Source: Nitratireductor sp.
Lineage (GTDB): Bacteria; Pseudomonadota; Alphaproteobacteria; Rhizobiales; Rhizobiaceae
Direction: 5' to 3'
Length of the DNA stretch: 52,759 bases
NCBI GenBank assembly: GCA_020441665.1
Contig: JAGRLT010000141.1
Coordinates: 1-52,759 of the forward strand
Position numbers and translations under genes: made by a program. Within the stretch, counting starts at the first letter, position 1, and every line of letters starts with the position of its first letter. The notes under the pieces were generated by a model. It ran no database searches and was not told the origin of the DNA. It worked only from the letters and a program-made list of their open reading frames with translations. Below are positions 9,646 through 18,316 of this stretch, piece after piece.

Positions 9646-11193
9646 TTAATACGCGCTCTCGGTGTTGAGGAGGCTGAACGGCGTCATGAACAGGATCTGC
9701 AGGTCGAACAGCAGCGACCAGTTCTCGATATAATAGAGATCGTGATTGACCCGCTGCTGGATCTTTTCATCGTCATCGACTTCGCCGCGCCAGCCATTGA
9801 CCTGCGCCCAGCCGGTGACGCCGGGCTTGACCTTGTGGCGGGCGAAATAGCCGTCGACCACCTGGTCCCACTGCCGGTTGGCGGTGTGGGCGTTGACGGC
9901 ATGCGGACGCGGCCCGACCAGCGACAGTTTGCCGGAGAGCACGTTGAACAATTGCGGCAATTCGTCGATCGAGGTCTTGCGGATGAAACGGCCTACTTTG
10001 GTGACGCGCGGATCGCCCTTCGTCACCACCGTCTTGGCGTCGGGATCGGCCATTTCGTGATACATCGAGCGGAACTTCATCACCTCGACGACCTGGTTGT
10101 TGAAGCCGTAGCGTTTCTGGCGGAAGATCACCGGCCCCTTGCTCTCGAACCGGATGGCGATGGCCGTGGCGATCATGACCGGGCTCAGCGCGACCAGCGC
10201 CAGGCTTGCGAAGAAGATGTCGAAGCCGCGCTTGCTCACCGCGTCCCAGTTGGCGATCGGCTTTTCGAAGATGTCGAGAAACGGCACCGCCCCTTCATAG
10301 GAGTAGGCGCGCGGCCGGAAGCGCAATTTGTTGGTGTGGGCCGACAGGCGAATATCGACCGGCAATACCCAGAGCCGCTTGAGAAGGTCGAGCACCCGTG
10401 TTTCCGCGCTCAGCGGCAGGGTGACGATCAGCATGTCGATGCGCGCCATGCGGCCGAATTCCACCAGTTCGGCGATCGTGCCGAGCTTCGGATAACCGAC
10501 CACGACGGGCGGCGAACGGTCGTCGGTGCGGTCGTCGAATATGCCGCAGACGCGGATGTCGGAATTTTGCTGGGATTCAAGCGATCGGATGAGTTCGGCC
10601 GCCGGCTCGCCGCCGCCGACGATCACCGCGCGGCGCTCCAGCCGCCCGTCGCTCATCAACTGCCGCGCGCGGAAGGCAAGCATGGCCCGGAAGAGGGTCA
10701 GAAAGACCATGCCGCAGACGATCCACGAGCCGAACCAGATCCGCGAATAGGCATCGCCCATCTTGGCGAAGAAACCGGCCACGACCATGAGCAGCATGGC
10801 GAAGCCGAAGCCGGTCACCGCCTTGGAGACCTGGGCGACATAGGAACGGAACGTATCCATCATGTAGCCGTCCAGCGCCTGAATGGCGGCGACGGCGAGA
10901 AAACTGCCGAGGATGGAGGCCGTCAGGTAGAGGCCGCCCATGCCCGCCTGGGGTACGACATAGATCAGATAGATCAGCATCGAAATCGATGCGAGGCCGA
11001 GAAATTCGACCAGCCGCGCGACGCCGGTGATCAGCCGCGGCGCGACGACATCGCTGGAAAACTGCTCGGCGACCTGTTTGGCCAGCTCGTTGAGTTCCAC
11101 CTTGCGCGCCGGATCGATCGCGATCCCCGCCGTCATCTGGCGGATCTTCTCCTTCGAGAATACGGTCTTGGGGTCTGCGGTATCGGTGGCCAT
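9646..11193 (-). CDS. Undecaprenyl-phosphate sugar phosphotransferase (WcaJ/ExoY-type)
   Basis: This enzyme puts the first sugar phosphate on undecaprenyl phosphate and so starts the repeat unit. The 515-residue protein has the PglC/WcaJ layout: four N-terminal membrane segments, a central Rossmann-like domain (VIVGGGEPAAELI), a further membrane helix, and the C-terminal catalytic domain. The latter has KRGFDIFFA, FRQKRYG, KFRSMY, RKTSIDELPQLFNVL, SLVGPRPH and KPGVTGWAQVNG. The ATG at 11193 has AGGGA just upstream; a start 18 codons earlier is open but less likely. The sugar (glucose or galactose) cannot be read from the sequence. Confidence 0.92.
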   Translation of the reverse strand: MATDTADPKTVFSKEKIRQMTAGIAIDPARKVELNELAKQVAEQFSSDVVAPRLITGVARLVEFLGLASISMLIYLIYVVPQAGMGGLYLTASILGSFLAVAAIQALDGYMMDTFRSYVAQVSKAVTGFGFAMLLMVVAGFFAKMGDAYSRIWFGSWIVCGMVFLTLFRAMLAFRARQLMSDGRLERRAVIVGGGEPAAELIRSLESQQNSDIRVCGIFDDRTDDRSPPVVVGYPKLGTIAELVEFGRMARIDMLIVTLPLSAETRVLDLLKRLWVLPVDIRLSAHTNKLRFRPRAYSYEGAVPFLDIFEKPIANWDAVSKRGFDIFFASLALVALSPVMIATAIAIRFESKGPVIFRQKRYGFNNQVVEVMKFRSMYHEMADPDAKTVVTKGDPRVTKVGRFIRKTSIDELPQLFNVLSGKLSLVGPRPHAVNAHTANRQWDQVVDGYFARHKVKPGVTGWAQVNGWRGEVDDDEKIQQRVNHDLYYIENWSLLFDLQILFMTPFSLLNTESAY

Positions 11194-11277
11194 CTTCCCT
11201 ACCAAACCTGCTGGGCCTTCGGCGGCGCGAACTGCGCGACGAGGCAAGTTTTTTGAAGGAAAATAGGGCGCAATTGC

Positions 11278-11349
11278 CTAACAAAGCGTACCGGACCGTC
11301 CCGCAATGGCGCATTGGGGCTGCTTTGCTGGTTCTATCCCTAACAAAGC
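11278..11349. repeat. Direct repeat CTAACAAAGC upstream of the phosphotransferase gene
   Basis: The same ten bases occur at 11278-11287 and 11340-11349, both in the same orientation, in the 216-base spacer between the glycosyltransferase and phosphotransferase genes. The 62-base spacing is close to six helical turns. They may be binding sites for a regulator, but the repeat is short and could be chance. Confidence 0.3.
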
Positions 11350-11409
11350 CGTAACCCAAAAATTCAAATTGTAACGGTCATGGTCGCCGGCGGCAGCGCC
11401 GGATGGCGG

Positions 11410-12537
11410 CTACAGCGAGGCCCGGTAGGCGGCCATGATATCGCGCGCCATGACGTCGACGGAAAACCGCTCCTTCACGCTGTCGCGAAGGGTCAGCGCC
11501 CGCTGTTCCGCCGCCTGGTCGTGCAGCATGGCCTGCATCGCATCGGCGAGTGCATCGGCGCTGCCGGGCACCACGAGTTCGCCGGACATCGCGCCGAAGA
11601 TTTCGGGAATGCCGCCAACCCGGGTGGAGATCACCGGCTTTGCGGCGGCAATCGCCTCGAGAACGAGATAGGGCATGGATTCAGCCCGGCTCGGCACCAC
11701 CACGGTCCGCGCCATGGCGAAGGCCGCCCGCGCCGGCATGGCCGCATGCACGCTGACCGCGTCACCAAGGCCGAGGGCCGCGATCCGCTCGACGTAGCGC
11801 GGCTTGTCGGGGCCGTCGCCGACGAAATGGGCGGTGACCTTCTGGCTGCGCTGGCGCAGCACGGCGAGGGCGTCGAGGAACACGTCGGGGCCCTTGAGAT
11901 CGCGCATCATGCCGATATAGAGGAAATCCGCCGCATCGCGGGCCGTTGCCACCGGCGCGTATTCTGCGGGCGAAAGCCCGTTATAGATCAGGCTGGTGGC
12001 GCAATGCGGCATGCCGATCTTGTCTTCATATCCCTTGCGCTCATACTCGCTGACGAAGATCAGCCGGTCGGTAAGGCGTTCCATCGCGCCTTCGAGCGTG
12101 AAGAACAGCTTTCCCTTGAGCGTGGCGGGATCGTAGTGGATCGATCCGCCATGGGGGCAATAGAGACGGGCAACGCTGAGACCTGATACCCGTAACAGGG
12201 AGCCGATGATGCGCGCATAGGCGCCGCCCTTGGCGCCATGGGAGTGCAGCACATCCGGCTTCAATTGCTTGAAATGCCGATAGCTTCTGTGGAGCGCCAG
12301 AAGGTCGCCCGGCGTGATCGCCCGCCGCATGGGGATGCGGGTCAGGCCGAGCGAAAGTTTCGGGCGGATTTCCTCGAACAGCTTTTCCTCATGCGCCCCG
12401 CCGGTCAGCGAGTCGCAGAAAATGCCAATCTCATGGCCCTGTTCGGCATGCTGATGCACCAGGTCGCGCACATGGCGGAAAATGCCGCCCACCGGGGACC
12501 GGAAGCAATGGAGAATGCGGAGCCTGTCGCCTTCCAT
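11410..12537 (-). CDS. Glycosyltransferase family 4 protein
   Basis: This is a 375-residue GT-B enzyme that should add a sugar to the lipid-linked repeat unit on the cytoplasmic face. The N-terminal domain begins RILHCFRSPVGGIFRHV, and LHSHGAKGG follows. The C-terminal GT4 domain carries FLYIGMMRDLKGPDVFL, VVVPSRAESMPYLVLEAIA and TRVGGIPEIF. The E-x7-E pattern is present as ESMPYLVLE. The gene starts nine bases after the stop of the export lipoprotein gene, so these two are cotranscribed. Donor and acceptor sugars are unknown. Confidence 0.92.
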   Translation of the reverse strand: MEGDRLRILHCFRSPVGGIFRHVRDLVHQHAEQGHEIGIFCDSLTGGAHEEKLFEEIRPKLSLGLTRIPMRRAITPGDLLALHRSYRHFKQLKPDVLHSHGAKGGAYARIIGSLLRVSGLSVARLYCPHGGSIHYDPATLKGKLFFTLEGAMERLTDRLIFVSEYERKGYEDKIGMPHCATSLIYNGLSPAEYAPVATARDAADFLYIGMMRDLKGPDVFLDALAVLRQRSQKVTAHFVGDGPDKPRYVERIAALGLGDAVSVHAAMPARAAFAMARTVVVPSRAESMPYLVLEAIAAAKPVISTRVGGIPEIFGAMSGELVVPGSADALADAMQAMLHDQAAEQRALTLRDSVKERFSVDVMARDIMAAYRASL

Positions 12538-12546
12538 TCACCGCTC

Positions 12547-13161
12547 TCAGAACAGCCGTTCGCGGATATAGAGCGTGTCGCCGGCCATCACCGGATCGCT
12601 GAGCGGAACCCGGCCGTTGAGCACCTGGCCGTTGACCGCGCGGGTGATGTCGGCGTTGCCCTGATAGGCCCGGGCGGTAAAGCCGCCGGCGAGCGCGATG
12701 GCGTTCTGCACCGTCATGCCGGGCACGTAGACATATTGTCCCGCCGCGCCCACTTCGCCCATAACGAAGATCGGCCGGTAGCGGTCTACCTCGACCGAAA
12801 CGTCAGGATCGCGGATATAGCCGTTCTGCAGCCGTGCGGCGATGTCGCCCTCGATCTGTTTCGGCGTGCGGCCGCGCGCCTGAACACTGCCGATGAGCGG
12901 AAAGGCGATATAGCCCGCCTTGTCGACGGCATAGCTGTTGGTCAACTCCTTCTGCTCGAACACGGTGATCCGAACGCTGTCGCCGGCATCGAGCGCATAG
13001 GGCTGCTGCAATACAGCGTGAAAGGCTTCATCCACCGGACGATAGCTCGCGCAGCCACCCAGCAGCGACAGGCCGAGCAGGGTCGAGATCGCGACCTTGC
13101 GCAGCGCGGCGCGGTGTCGGTTGCGGGTCGCGGGGGAGGGGCTGAACGGTACTGAATACAT
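12547..13161 (-). CDS. Polysaccharide export lipoprotein (Wza-type)
   Basis: This 204-residue protein is a short outer-membrane polysaccharide export protein. It has a basic N-terminus, a hydrophobic segment and the lipobox LLGGC. The Poly_export domain follows (YALDAGDSVRITVFEQ, GYIAFPLIGSVQARG) and then a single SLBB domain (RPIFVMGEVGAAGQYVYVPG, AGDTLYIRE). Compared with E. coli Wza it is shorter and has fewer SLBB repeats, as in other alphaproteobacterial homologues. The ATG at 13161 gives a normal signal peptide; the upstream extension is not conserved-looking. It is divergent from the copolymerase gene across a 269-base spacer with CtrA-like sites. Confidence 0.92.
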   Translation of the reverse strand: MYSVPFSPSPATRNRHRAALRKVAISTLLGLSLLGGCASYRPVDEAFHAVLQQPYALDAGDSVRITVFEQKELTNSYAVDKAGYIAFPLIGSVQARGRTPKQIEGDIAARLQNGYIRDPDVSVEVDRYRPIFVMGEVGAAGQYVYVPGMTVQNAIALAGGFTARAYQGNADITRAVNGQVLNGRVPLSDPVMAGDTLYIRERLF

Positions 13162-13231
13162 AACGCATACCTTGGCTGGCCGGGAGGGGCCGTGACGGGT
13201 CGCATGCCGGCACAAACCCGGCTTCGCGCCA

Positions 13232-13252
13232 TTAATGGCCCATTAAGGTTAA
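13232..13252. promoter_or_regulatory. Candidate CtrA-binding site
   Basis: TTAA at 13232-13235 and TTAA at 13243-13246 are separated by exactly seven bases, a perfect match to the TTAA-N7-TTAA CtrA box. A third TTAA lies at 13249-13252, and the 12-bp palindrome GCCATTAATGGC (13228-13239) overlaps the first. The site is about 70 bases upstream of the Wza-type gene and about 180 upstream of the copolymerase gene, so it could control both. The surrounding DNA is GC-rich, so three TTAA words in 21 bases stand out. Binding is inferred. Confidence 0.5.
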
Positions 13253-13430
13253 TGGCCGGTAAAGCGCGGGATGATCGCCCCGCGCCGTCACCGCACCCCA
13301 TATCGGTTTCCGGCCGGCGGCTGGCGGCAAAAATAGCGACAGATAATTGCCGCAGAGGGCGGCCGCCTTAACCCTATGGAAACCATGTTCGTTCATCTTT
13401 GGGCGATCAGTTCTGTTCTGGAGTAAGCGT

Positions 13431-15578
13431 ATGTCCGGTGCCCAGTCGCTCACTGGCGATGTCGATATTGACATTCGGGGTCTGCTTTCCGCCGTCTGGC
13501 GGAAGAAATTGCTGTTGGTGCTGGCCACCCTGATCGGCGGCGGCCTGCTGTTCGCCGCGCTCGGCACCATCTCGCCGCGCTACAAGTCGGATGCCCAGAT
13601 CCTGATCACCAAGCGGGAATCGGTCTTTACCCGCATCCCCACCAACGATACCCAGCCCAATGGCCCGTTCGACGAGCAGGCGGTCAACAGTCAGGTGCTG
13701 ATCCTCAGTTCGGACGATCTTGCCGCCAAGGTGATCAAGCAGCTCGGCCTTGAGGAGCACTCGGAGTTTCAGGAAGAGCCCGGCGGGCTTCTCTCGCTCG
13801 CCGCCAGCCTGTTGAAGTCGCCGGAGGACAATGCGCCCGTCGCCGGCGCGCCATCGCCGGAACTAGCCGTCTCGCCGGCCGTGCTGAAGAAATTCAAGGA
13901 ACAGCTGACCGTCTATTCGGCCGACAAATCGCGCGTCATCGTCGTCGAATTCTGGTCGAAGGATCGCCGCCTTGCCCGCGACGTGCCCAATACCCTCGCC
14001 AAGCTCTATCTGGAGACGACGCGCGACGCGACGCTTGAAAGCGATTCGAGCGCTACCGACTGGCTCGGTCCGGAAATCGACAAATTGCGCAAGAGCGTCG
14101 AGGCGGCGGAGGCCAAGGCCGCCGATTTCCGCGCTCAGTCCGACATTCTGATCGGCAACAACAATGCGCTGCTGGCGACCCAGCAACTGTCAGAGGTTTC
14201 CTCCGAACTGTCCCGTGTGCGCGGCGAGCGTTCGGGGGCCGAGGCGCGCGTCGATACGATACGGTCGGCGCTTGCCAATGGCGGCTCGCTTGATGTCATT
14301 CCCGAGGTCATTTCCTCGCCGCTGATCCAGCGCCTGCGCGAGCGCCAGGTCACGACCCAGGCCCAGATCTCGGAGCTTTCCTCGACGCTTCTGCCCAACC
14401 ATCCGCGCATCAAATCGCTCAAGTCGCAATTGCCCGAGGTCGACCGCCAGATCCGCAAGGCGGCCACCGACATTCTGAAAAGCCTCGAAGGCAATGTCGA
14501 GCGGCTGCGCAAGCAGGAGGAAGTGCTGCTGCAGGAAATGAACCGCTACAAGTCGGAATCGGCGCGCGTCGGCGAAGCGGAGGTCGAGTTGCGCGCGCTC
14601 GAGCGCGAGGCCAACGCCCAGCGCGAGCGCCTCGAAGGCTATCTCGTTCGCTACAACGAGGCCGAAAGCCGTCAGAACAGCGGCTATGTTCCGAGCGAGG
14701 CGAAGATCATCGAACATGCCGTCCTGCCGGCCGACTCCTATTTCCCCAAGGTCGTTCCGTTCACCGTCGCGGGCATGACCGCGCTGTTCCTGCTGATGGT
14801 GGTCGGCATTCTGGCCGTCGAACTGCTCTCCGGCCGCGCCTTCAAGCCGGTCGGCGCGATCCGGCCCGAAGATGTGCCGCTGCCGGTTGAGCCGGTGGCG
14901 GCGCCGTCGCTTGCGCCCGCCATGGACGATTTGCTGCGCGATGAAATGGCAGCGCAAACCGCGCCCGGCATCGCGATGGAGCCGACACCGGCAAACGATG
15001 CCGACGCCTTCCCGCCCGAATTCGCACTTCAGGCGATTACCGCCATGGGTCATGCCGCCATCGCGATCGTCAATCCGGCGGGCGGCGAAGAAAACGCGAT
15101 CTTCGCGGCCGCCATCGCCAGGAACCTCTCGCAAGGCGGAAAGCGGGTCGCCGTGGTCGATTTCACCGGCGAGGGGATAACCGCGCGGCACATGCTGGGC
15201 GACCTGCCATCGCGCGGTTTGTTCGACGTTCTGGGTGGCGAAAGGGCGCTCAAGGATTGCCTCTTCATCGACCAGGCAAGTGATGCCCATGTGCTGGCGC
15301 CGGGCGACACCAGCGCCGGTGGCGCGGCTATCGCGCAACTCGGCAAGGTGCTCGACGCGCTTGAGAACAGCTATGATTTCCTGATTCTCGATTGCGGTGA
15401 TGCGGGTATCGACGGCCTGCGCCGCGTCGCCGACGAGGACACGGTGGTGCTGCTGCCGGTCAATGGCGAAACCATCGAGCCCGGTCGCAGCGTCGAACGG
15501 CGGTTAAAGTCCGTGGGGCTCGGCGAAACCATCATGGTGCGCAATTCAGGCCCCTCGATCACGCGCAGTGCCGCCTGA
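13431..15578 (+). CDS. Polysaccharide copolymerase (Wzc/ExoP-like) with degenerate kinase domain
   Basis: The 715-residue protein has an N-terminal Wzz domain with a membrane helix (about residues 20-45), a long coiled-coil periplasmic region, a GNVR domain, a second membrane helix (about 440-465) and a cytoplasmic BY-kinase-like domain. Proteins of this type set chain length and work with the Wza export channel. The kinase domain has lost its key residues: the Walker A site reads PAGGEENA (residues 549-556), so the lysine is Asn555 and the next Ser/Thr is Ala556. A Walker A'-like VVDF and a Walker B-like LILD (Asp654) remain. The C-terminus has no tyrosine cluster. The start has GGAG seven bases upstream. 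Confidence 0.92.
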   Translation: MSGAQSLTGDVDIDIRGLLSAVWRKKLLLVLATLIGGGLLFAALGTISPRYKSDAQILITKRESVFTRIPTNDTQPNGPFDEQAVNSQVLILSSDDLAAKVIKQLGLEEHSEFQEEPGGLLSLAASLLKSPEDNAPVAGAPSPELAVSPAVLKKFKEQLTVYSADKSRVIVVEFWSKDRRLARDVPNTLAKLYLETTRDATLESDSSATDWLGPEIDKLRKSVEAAEAKAADFRAQSDILIGNNNALLATQQLSEVSSELSRVRGERSGAEARVDTIRSALANGGSLDVIPEVISSPLIQRLRERQVTTQAQISELSSTLLPNHPRIKSLKSQLPEVDRQIRKAATDILKSLEGNVERLRKQEEVLLQEMNRYKSESARVGEAEVELRALEREANAQRERLEGYLVRYNEAESRQNSGYVPSEAKIIEHAVLPADSYFPKVVPFTVAGMTALFLLMVVGILAVELLSGRAFKPVGAIRPEDVPLPVEPVAAPSLAPAMDDLLRDEMAAQTAPGIAMEPTPANDADAFPPEFALQAITAMGHAAIAIVNPAGGEENAIFAAAIARNLSQGGKRVAVVDFTGEGITARHMLGDLPSRGLFDVLGGERALKDCLFIDQASDAHVLAPGDTSAGGAAIAQLGKVLDALENSYDFLILDCGDAGIDGLRRVADEDTVVLLPVNGETIEPGRSVERRLKSVGLGETIMVRNSGPSITRSAA

Positions 15579-15590
15579 TCCCAGGGAGAA

Positions 15591-16796
15591 CTACAGGCCG
15601 GCCTGTCCCTTCATCCGGCGCAGCCGCTTGTAGAATGCCCAGGCGCGCGGGTTTTCGCGCACCATCCGCCGGAAGCGGCCATACAGCCGCCGCATCCAGA
15701 TGATCGGCATGGCCGCCGTGCTGAAGGGTATGAGCGTTTCGTAGATTTCGATGCGCTCGCTGCTCCACGATTGCTTGTAGCGCTCTTCACCGGCGCCGAG
15801 GTCGAGCTGTTTGCAGCCCTGGCCGCAGAGATGTTCGACGACCAGATAAAGCAGCATTTCGCCGGGCGAAAGCGGTTCCCATTTGCCGCCCGCGATGGAC
15901 GAGAAATAGCCCGAGAAGCGGCCGTTCTGATAGCCGCCGCCAAAGACCGCGACGATCTCGCCGCCCACCTTGAGTGCGAACAGTTGCAGCAGCGGCTCTT
16001 CGAGGTAGAGCGATTTGCGCGCGAGCGTTTTCAGAAACGTCTTGGTCTCCTTCTCGGCGAAGACATCGCGAATGCCCATTTCGCGCAGGCGCTTCGATTT
16101 CTGTTCAAAAAACCGGTCGATCGCTTCATTGATCGCGGGAAGGGTTGTCGGAATGCAGAATTCGTAGCCGCCTTCCTCCTCCGCCATGCGCTTCTGGCTG
16201 CGAAACTTCTTGCGCTTGCGCTTTCCGTTGCCACGCGAAAGCGTCGCCTCGAAACCGCCTGTAAGGTCGAGAACGAAGGCCGGATTGCCGCTGCGCTGGC
16301 GCGCCTGGGTGATCACCGGATTGCGCCTGCCGAGCCAGGTCTCGGGCTGGCAATTCAGCGCGATATAGCCGACGCCGGGCAGCATGCCCTGCAGGCGGCG
16401 GTAAATCTGTTCGAAACAGCGCTCGGTCAGCACATCGGCATATTGCGGCGCGATGATGCCGATGTTGAAGTTGACATGGCTGCCGCCGATGAATTTGAGC
16501 CGCTTGACCAGGCCGCCATGGATCACCATCGGCAGGATGAAAACCATCTCGCCCTGCAGGCGGCCGACGACGATATAGGGCTGGCGGCGGTCGCAATGGT
16601 CGATGCTGTCGAGATAGGTGCCGATCCACTGATAGCGCTGATAGACCGAGATGGCGGAATGGCGCTCGATCGTCTCCCATTCGGCGCGCAGGCTGCCGAC
16701 GCTGCCATGCACGGAAAGGTCGATGGCGTCGACAAAGCGACGGGCATCATCCTTGGTGTCTGGTGCTTGGCTGAGTTCGACTGCCGCCGGAATCAT
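15591..16796 (-). CDS. FemAB/BioF2-like GNAT acyltransferase
   Basis: This 401-residue protein fits the GNAT superfamily branch with a BioF2-like acetyltransferase domain (CelD/FemAB type). Visible are the basic segment GNGKRKRKKFRSQKRM, the core VGGEIVAVFGGGYQNGRFSGYF, the SPGEMLLYLVVEHL helix and the DLGAGEERYKQSW motif near the C-terminus. The gene lies convergent with the copolymerase and divergent from the deacetylase, so it probably acylates amino sugars of the same polymer. HfsK of the Caulobacter holdfast is a similar enzyme, from memory. I chose the ATG at 16796 over the upstream TTG at 16829, which lacks a ribosome binding site. Confidence 0.82.
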   Translation of the reverse strand: MIPAAVELSQAPDTKDDARRFVDAIDLSVHGSVGSLRAEWETIERHSAISVYQRYQWIGTYLDSIDHCDRRQPYIVVGRLQGEMVFILPMVIHGGLVKRLKFIGGSHVNFNIGIIAPQYADVLTERCFEQIYRRLQGMLPGVGYIALNCQPETWLGRRNPVITQARQRSGNPAFVLDLTGGFEATLSRGNGKRKRKKFRSQKRMAEEEGGYEFCIPTTLPAINEAIDRFFEQKSKRLREMGIRDVFAEKETKTFLKTLARKSLYLEEPLLQLFALKVGGEIVAVFGGGYQNGRFSGYFSSIAGGKWEPLSPGEMLLYLVVEHLCGQGCKQLDLGAGEERYKQSWSSERIEIYETLIPFSTAAMPIIWMRRLYGRFRRMVRENPRAWAFYKRLRRMKGQAGL

Positions 16797-16900
16797 CGAT
16801 ATCGGTCCCGTTACCCGCAAGGCTATCAAGGGAATCTAAACAATCGCCGGATAGAGTAAAATGCAGTGCTTAAACTTCCGTCAAACAGGGTAAACTAAAT

Positions 16901-17965
16901 ATGCCGGGTCAGCTGACCACCCGCCTGATGCTGGAAGCTGCCTATTTTTCCGGCGGCACCTCGCTGACCAACCACAAATTGCGCGGCCTCGGCTCGATCC
17001 TGATGCTGCACCGGGTGGCGCGCGCCGAGCCAGGCGCCTTCGCGCCCAATGCCCATCTCAGCGTCGATCCGGTCTTTCTGGAAGAGGTTCTGGCCTATCT
17101 CTCGGGCAGCATCTTCAAATTCGCGTCGATGGACGAGGCGGTTTCGATGGTGCGGAGCGCTGCCGAAGGCGAAAAGCCGGTGCGACCCTTTGTGGCCGTG
17201 ACGCTCGACGACGGCTATCGCGATAACCTCGAAAATGCCGTGCCGCTGTTCCGCAAATATCGCGTGCCCTACACGATTTACGTGGCGCCCGGCCTGGTCG
17301 ACGGCAGGGCAACCCTGTGGTGGGAAGACCTCGAAAGGCTGATCGCCGCGCGCCAGACGCTTTATTTCGACTGGAACGGGACGAGGCGGGAATTTCCGCT
17401 GGCAACCCCGCGCGAAAAGCAGGAGGCCTTCGCGGCCCTGTTGCACTATCTCACCCACGAGGTCAGCGAGCACGAGCAGCGCCGCATCGTCGGCGGCATG
17501 TGCGCGCTGCACGGCATCGATTGCGACGCCCATCGCGCCGGTTCGATCATGAACTGGGCCGAATTGCGCGAACTGGCGAAGGATCCGCTATGCACGCTTG
17601 GCGCCCACACGATCGGCCATTATGCGCTCGCCCGGCTTCCCGAGAAGGAGGCGATCGGCGAACTCGAACAGAGCCGCGACCTCATCGCGCTTGAAACCGG
17701 CCGGCGGCCGGATCATTTCGCCTATCCCTACGGTTACCCGGCGGCGGCCGGCGAACGGGAGTTCGCCCTTGCGGCGCGATGCGGCTTTGCCTCGGCCGTC
17801 ACCACCCGCCACGGTGTCGTCTATCCCGAGCATGCGGGCCATTCGACGGCGCTGCCGCGCATCTCGCTCAACGGCAATTTCCAGAAACTGCGCTATCTGC
17901 GCACCATGCTGTCGGGCGTTACCACCCGGCTGGCCAACAAGGGCCGGAAGCTCAATCTGGATTGA
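16901..17965 (+). CDS. Polysaccharide deacetylase (NodB-like)
   Basis: This 354-residue carbohydrate esterase 4 protein removes N-acetyl groups from amino sugars. The catalytic Asp and metal Asp are in TLDDGYRDN, the metal histidines in GAHTIGHYALARL, and FAYPYG is the third NodB motif. No signal peptide is seen, so it may act in the cytoplasm or be exported without one. An HfsH-type role, making a partly deacetylated and more adhesive polysaccharide, is suggested by its neighbours but not proven. A TTAA-N7-TCAA sequence, one base off a CtrA box, lies just upstream (16870-16884). Confidence 0.9.
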   Translation: MPGQLTTRLMLEAAYFSGGTSLTNHKLRGLGSILMLHRVARAEPGAFAPNAHLSVDPVFLEEVLAYLSGSIFKFASMDEAVSMVRSAAEGEKPVRPFVAVTLDDGYRDNLENAVPLFRKYRVPYTIYVAPGLVDGRATLWWEDLERLIAARQTLYFDWNGTRREFPLATPREKQEAFAALLHYLTHEVSEHEQRRIVGGMCALHGIDCDAHRAGSIMNWAELRELAKDPLCTLGAHTIGHYALARLPEKEAIGELEQSRDLIALETGRRPDHFAYPYGYPAAAGEREFALAARCGFASAVTTRHGVVYPEHAGHSTALPRISLNGNFQKLRYLRTMLSGVTTRLANKGRKLNLD

Positions 17966-17967
17966 TG

Positions 17968-18177
17968 CTACTCGCGCGGCAGGCGGATCATCCAGCGGAT
18001 GATGAACATTGCGGGGACAACCCACAAGAGCCCGGTCAGCAGGAAATAGAGCGTGTGCACCCACCAGGGCGCCTGGCCCAGCTTCGCCGTTGCGATCGCG
18101 GTCGCCACCAGCGCATAGACCACCACCAGCGCCACCAGCGCGATCATCCCGATCATTTTCTTCAGCGCGACAGGCAT
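17968..18177 (-). CDS. DUF2842 membrane protein
   Basis: This is a 69-residue protein with two hydrophobic segments. The sequence MPVALKKMIGMIALVALVVV at the start and GLLWVVPAMFIIRWMI at the end match my memory of DUF2842, a small family found in Alphaproteobacteria. The function is unknown. The start at 18177 has a GGAG site about eight bases upstream; the longer open frame is not supported. It converges with the deacetylase, stop to stop, and is divergent from ctaA. Confidence 0.8.
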   Translation of the reverse strand: MPVALKKMIGMIALVALVVVYALVATAIATAKLGQAPWWVHTLYFLLTGLLWVVPAMFIIRWMIRLPRE

Positions 18178-18316
18178 GGGGTTGTCTCCGTTCTCGGCGC
18201 CGTCCATAGGCCGAACCGGCGCAGGGCGACACGCGACGCGATGTCCCATAAGCGTTTTGGGGCGGCTGCGCTATCTCACGGCACAGATATTTTCGAGGCA
18301 GGCAGCAGATTTCACG

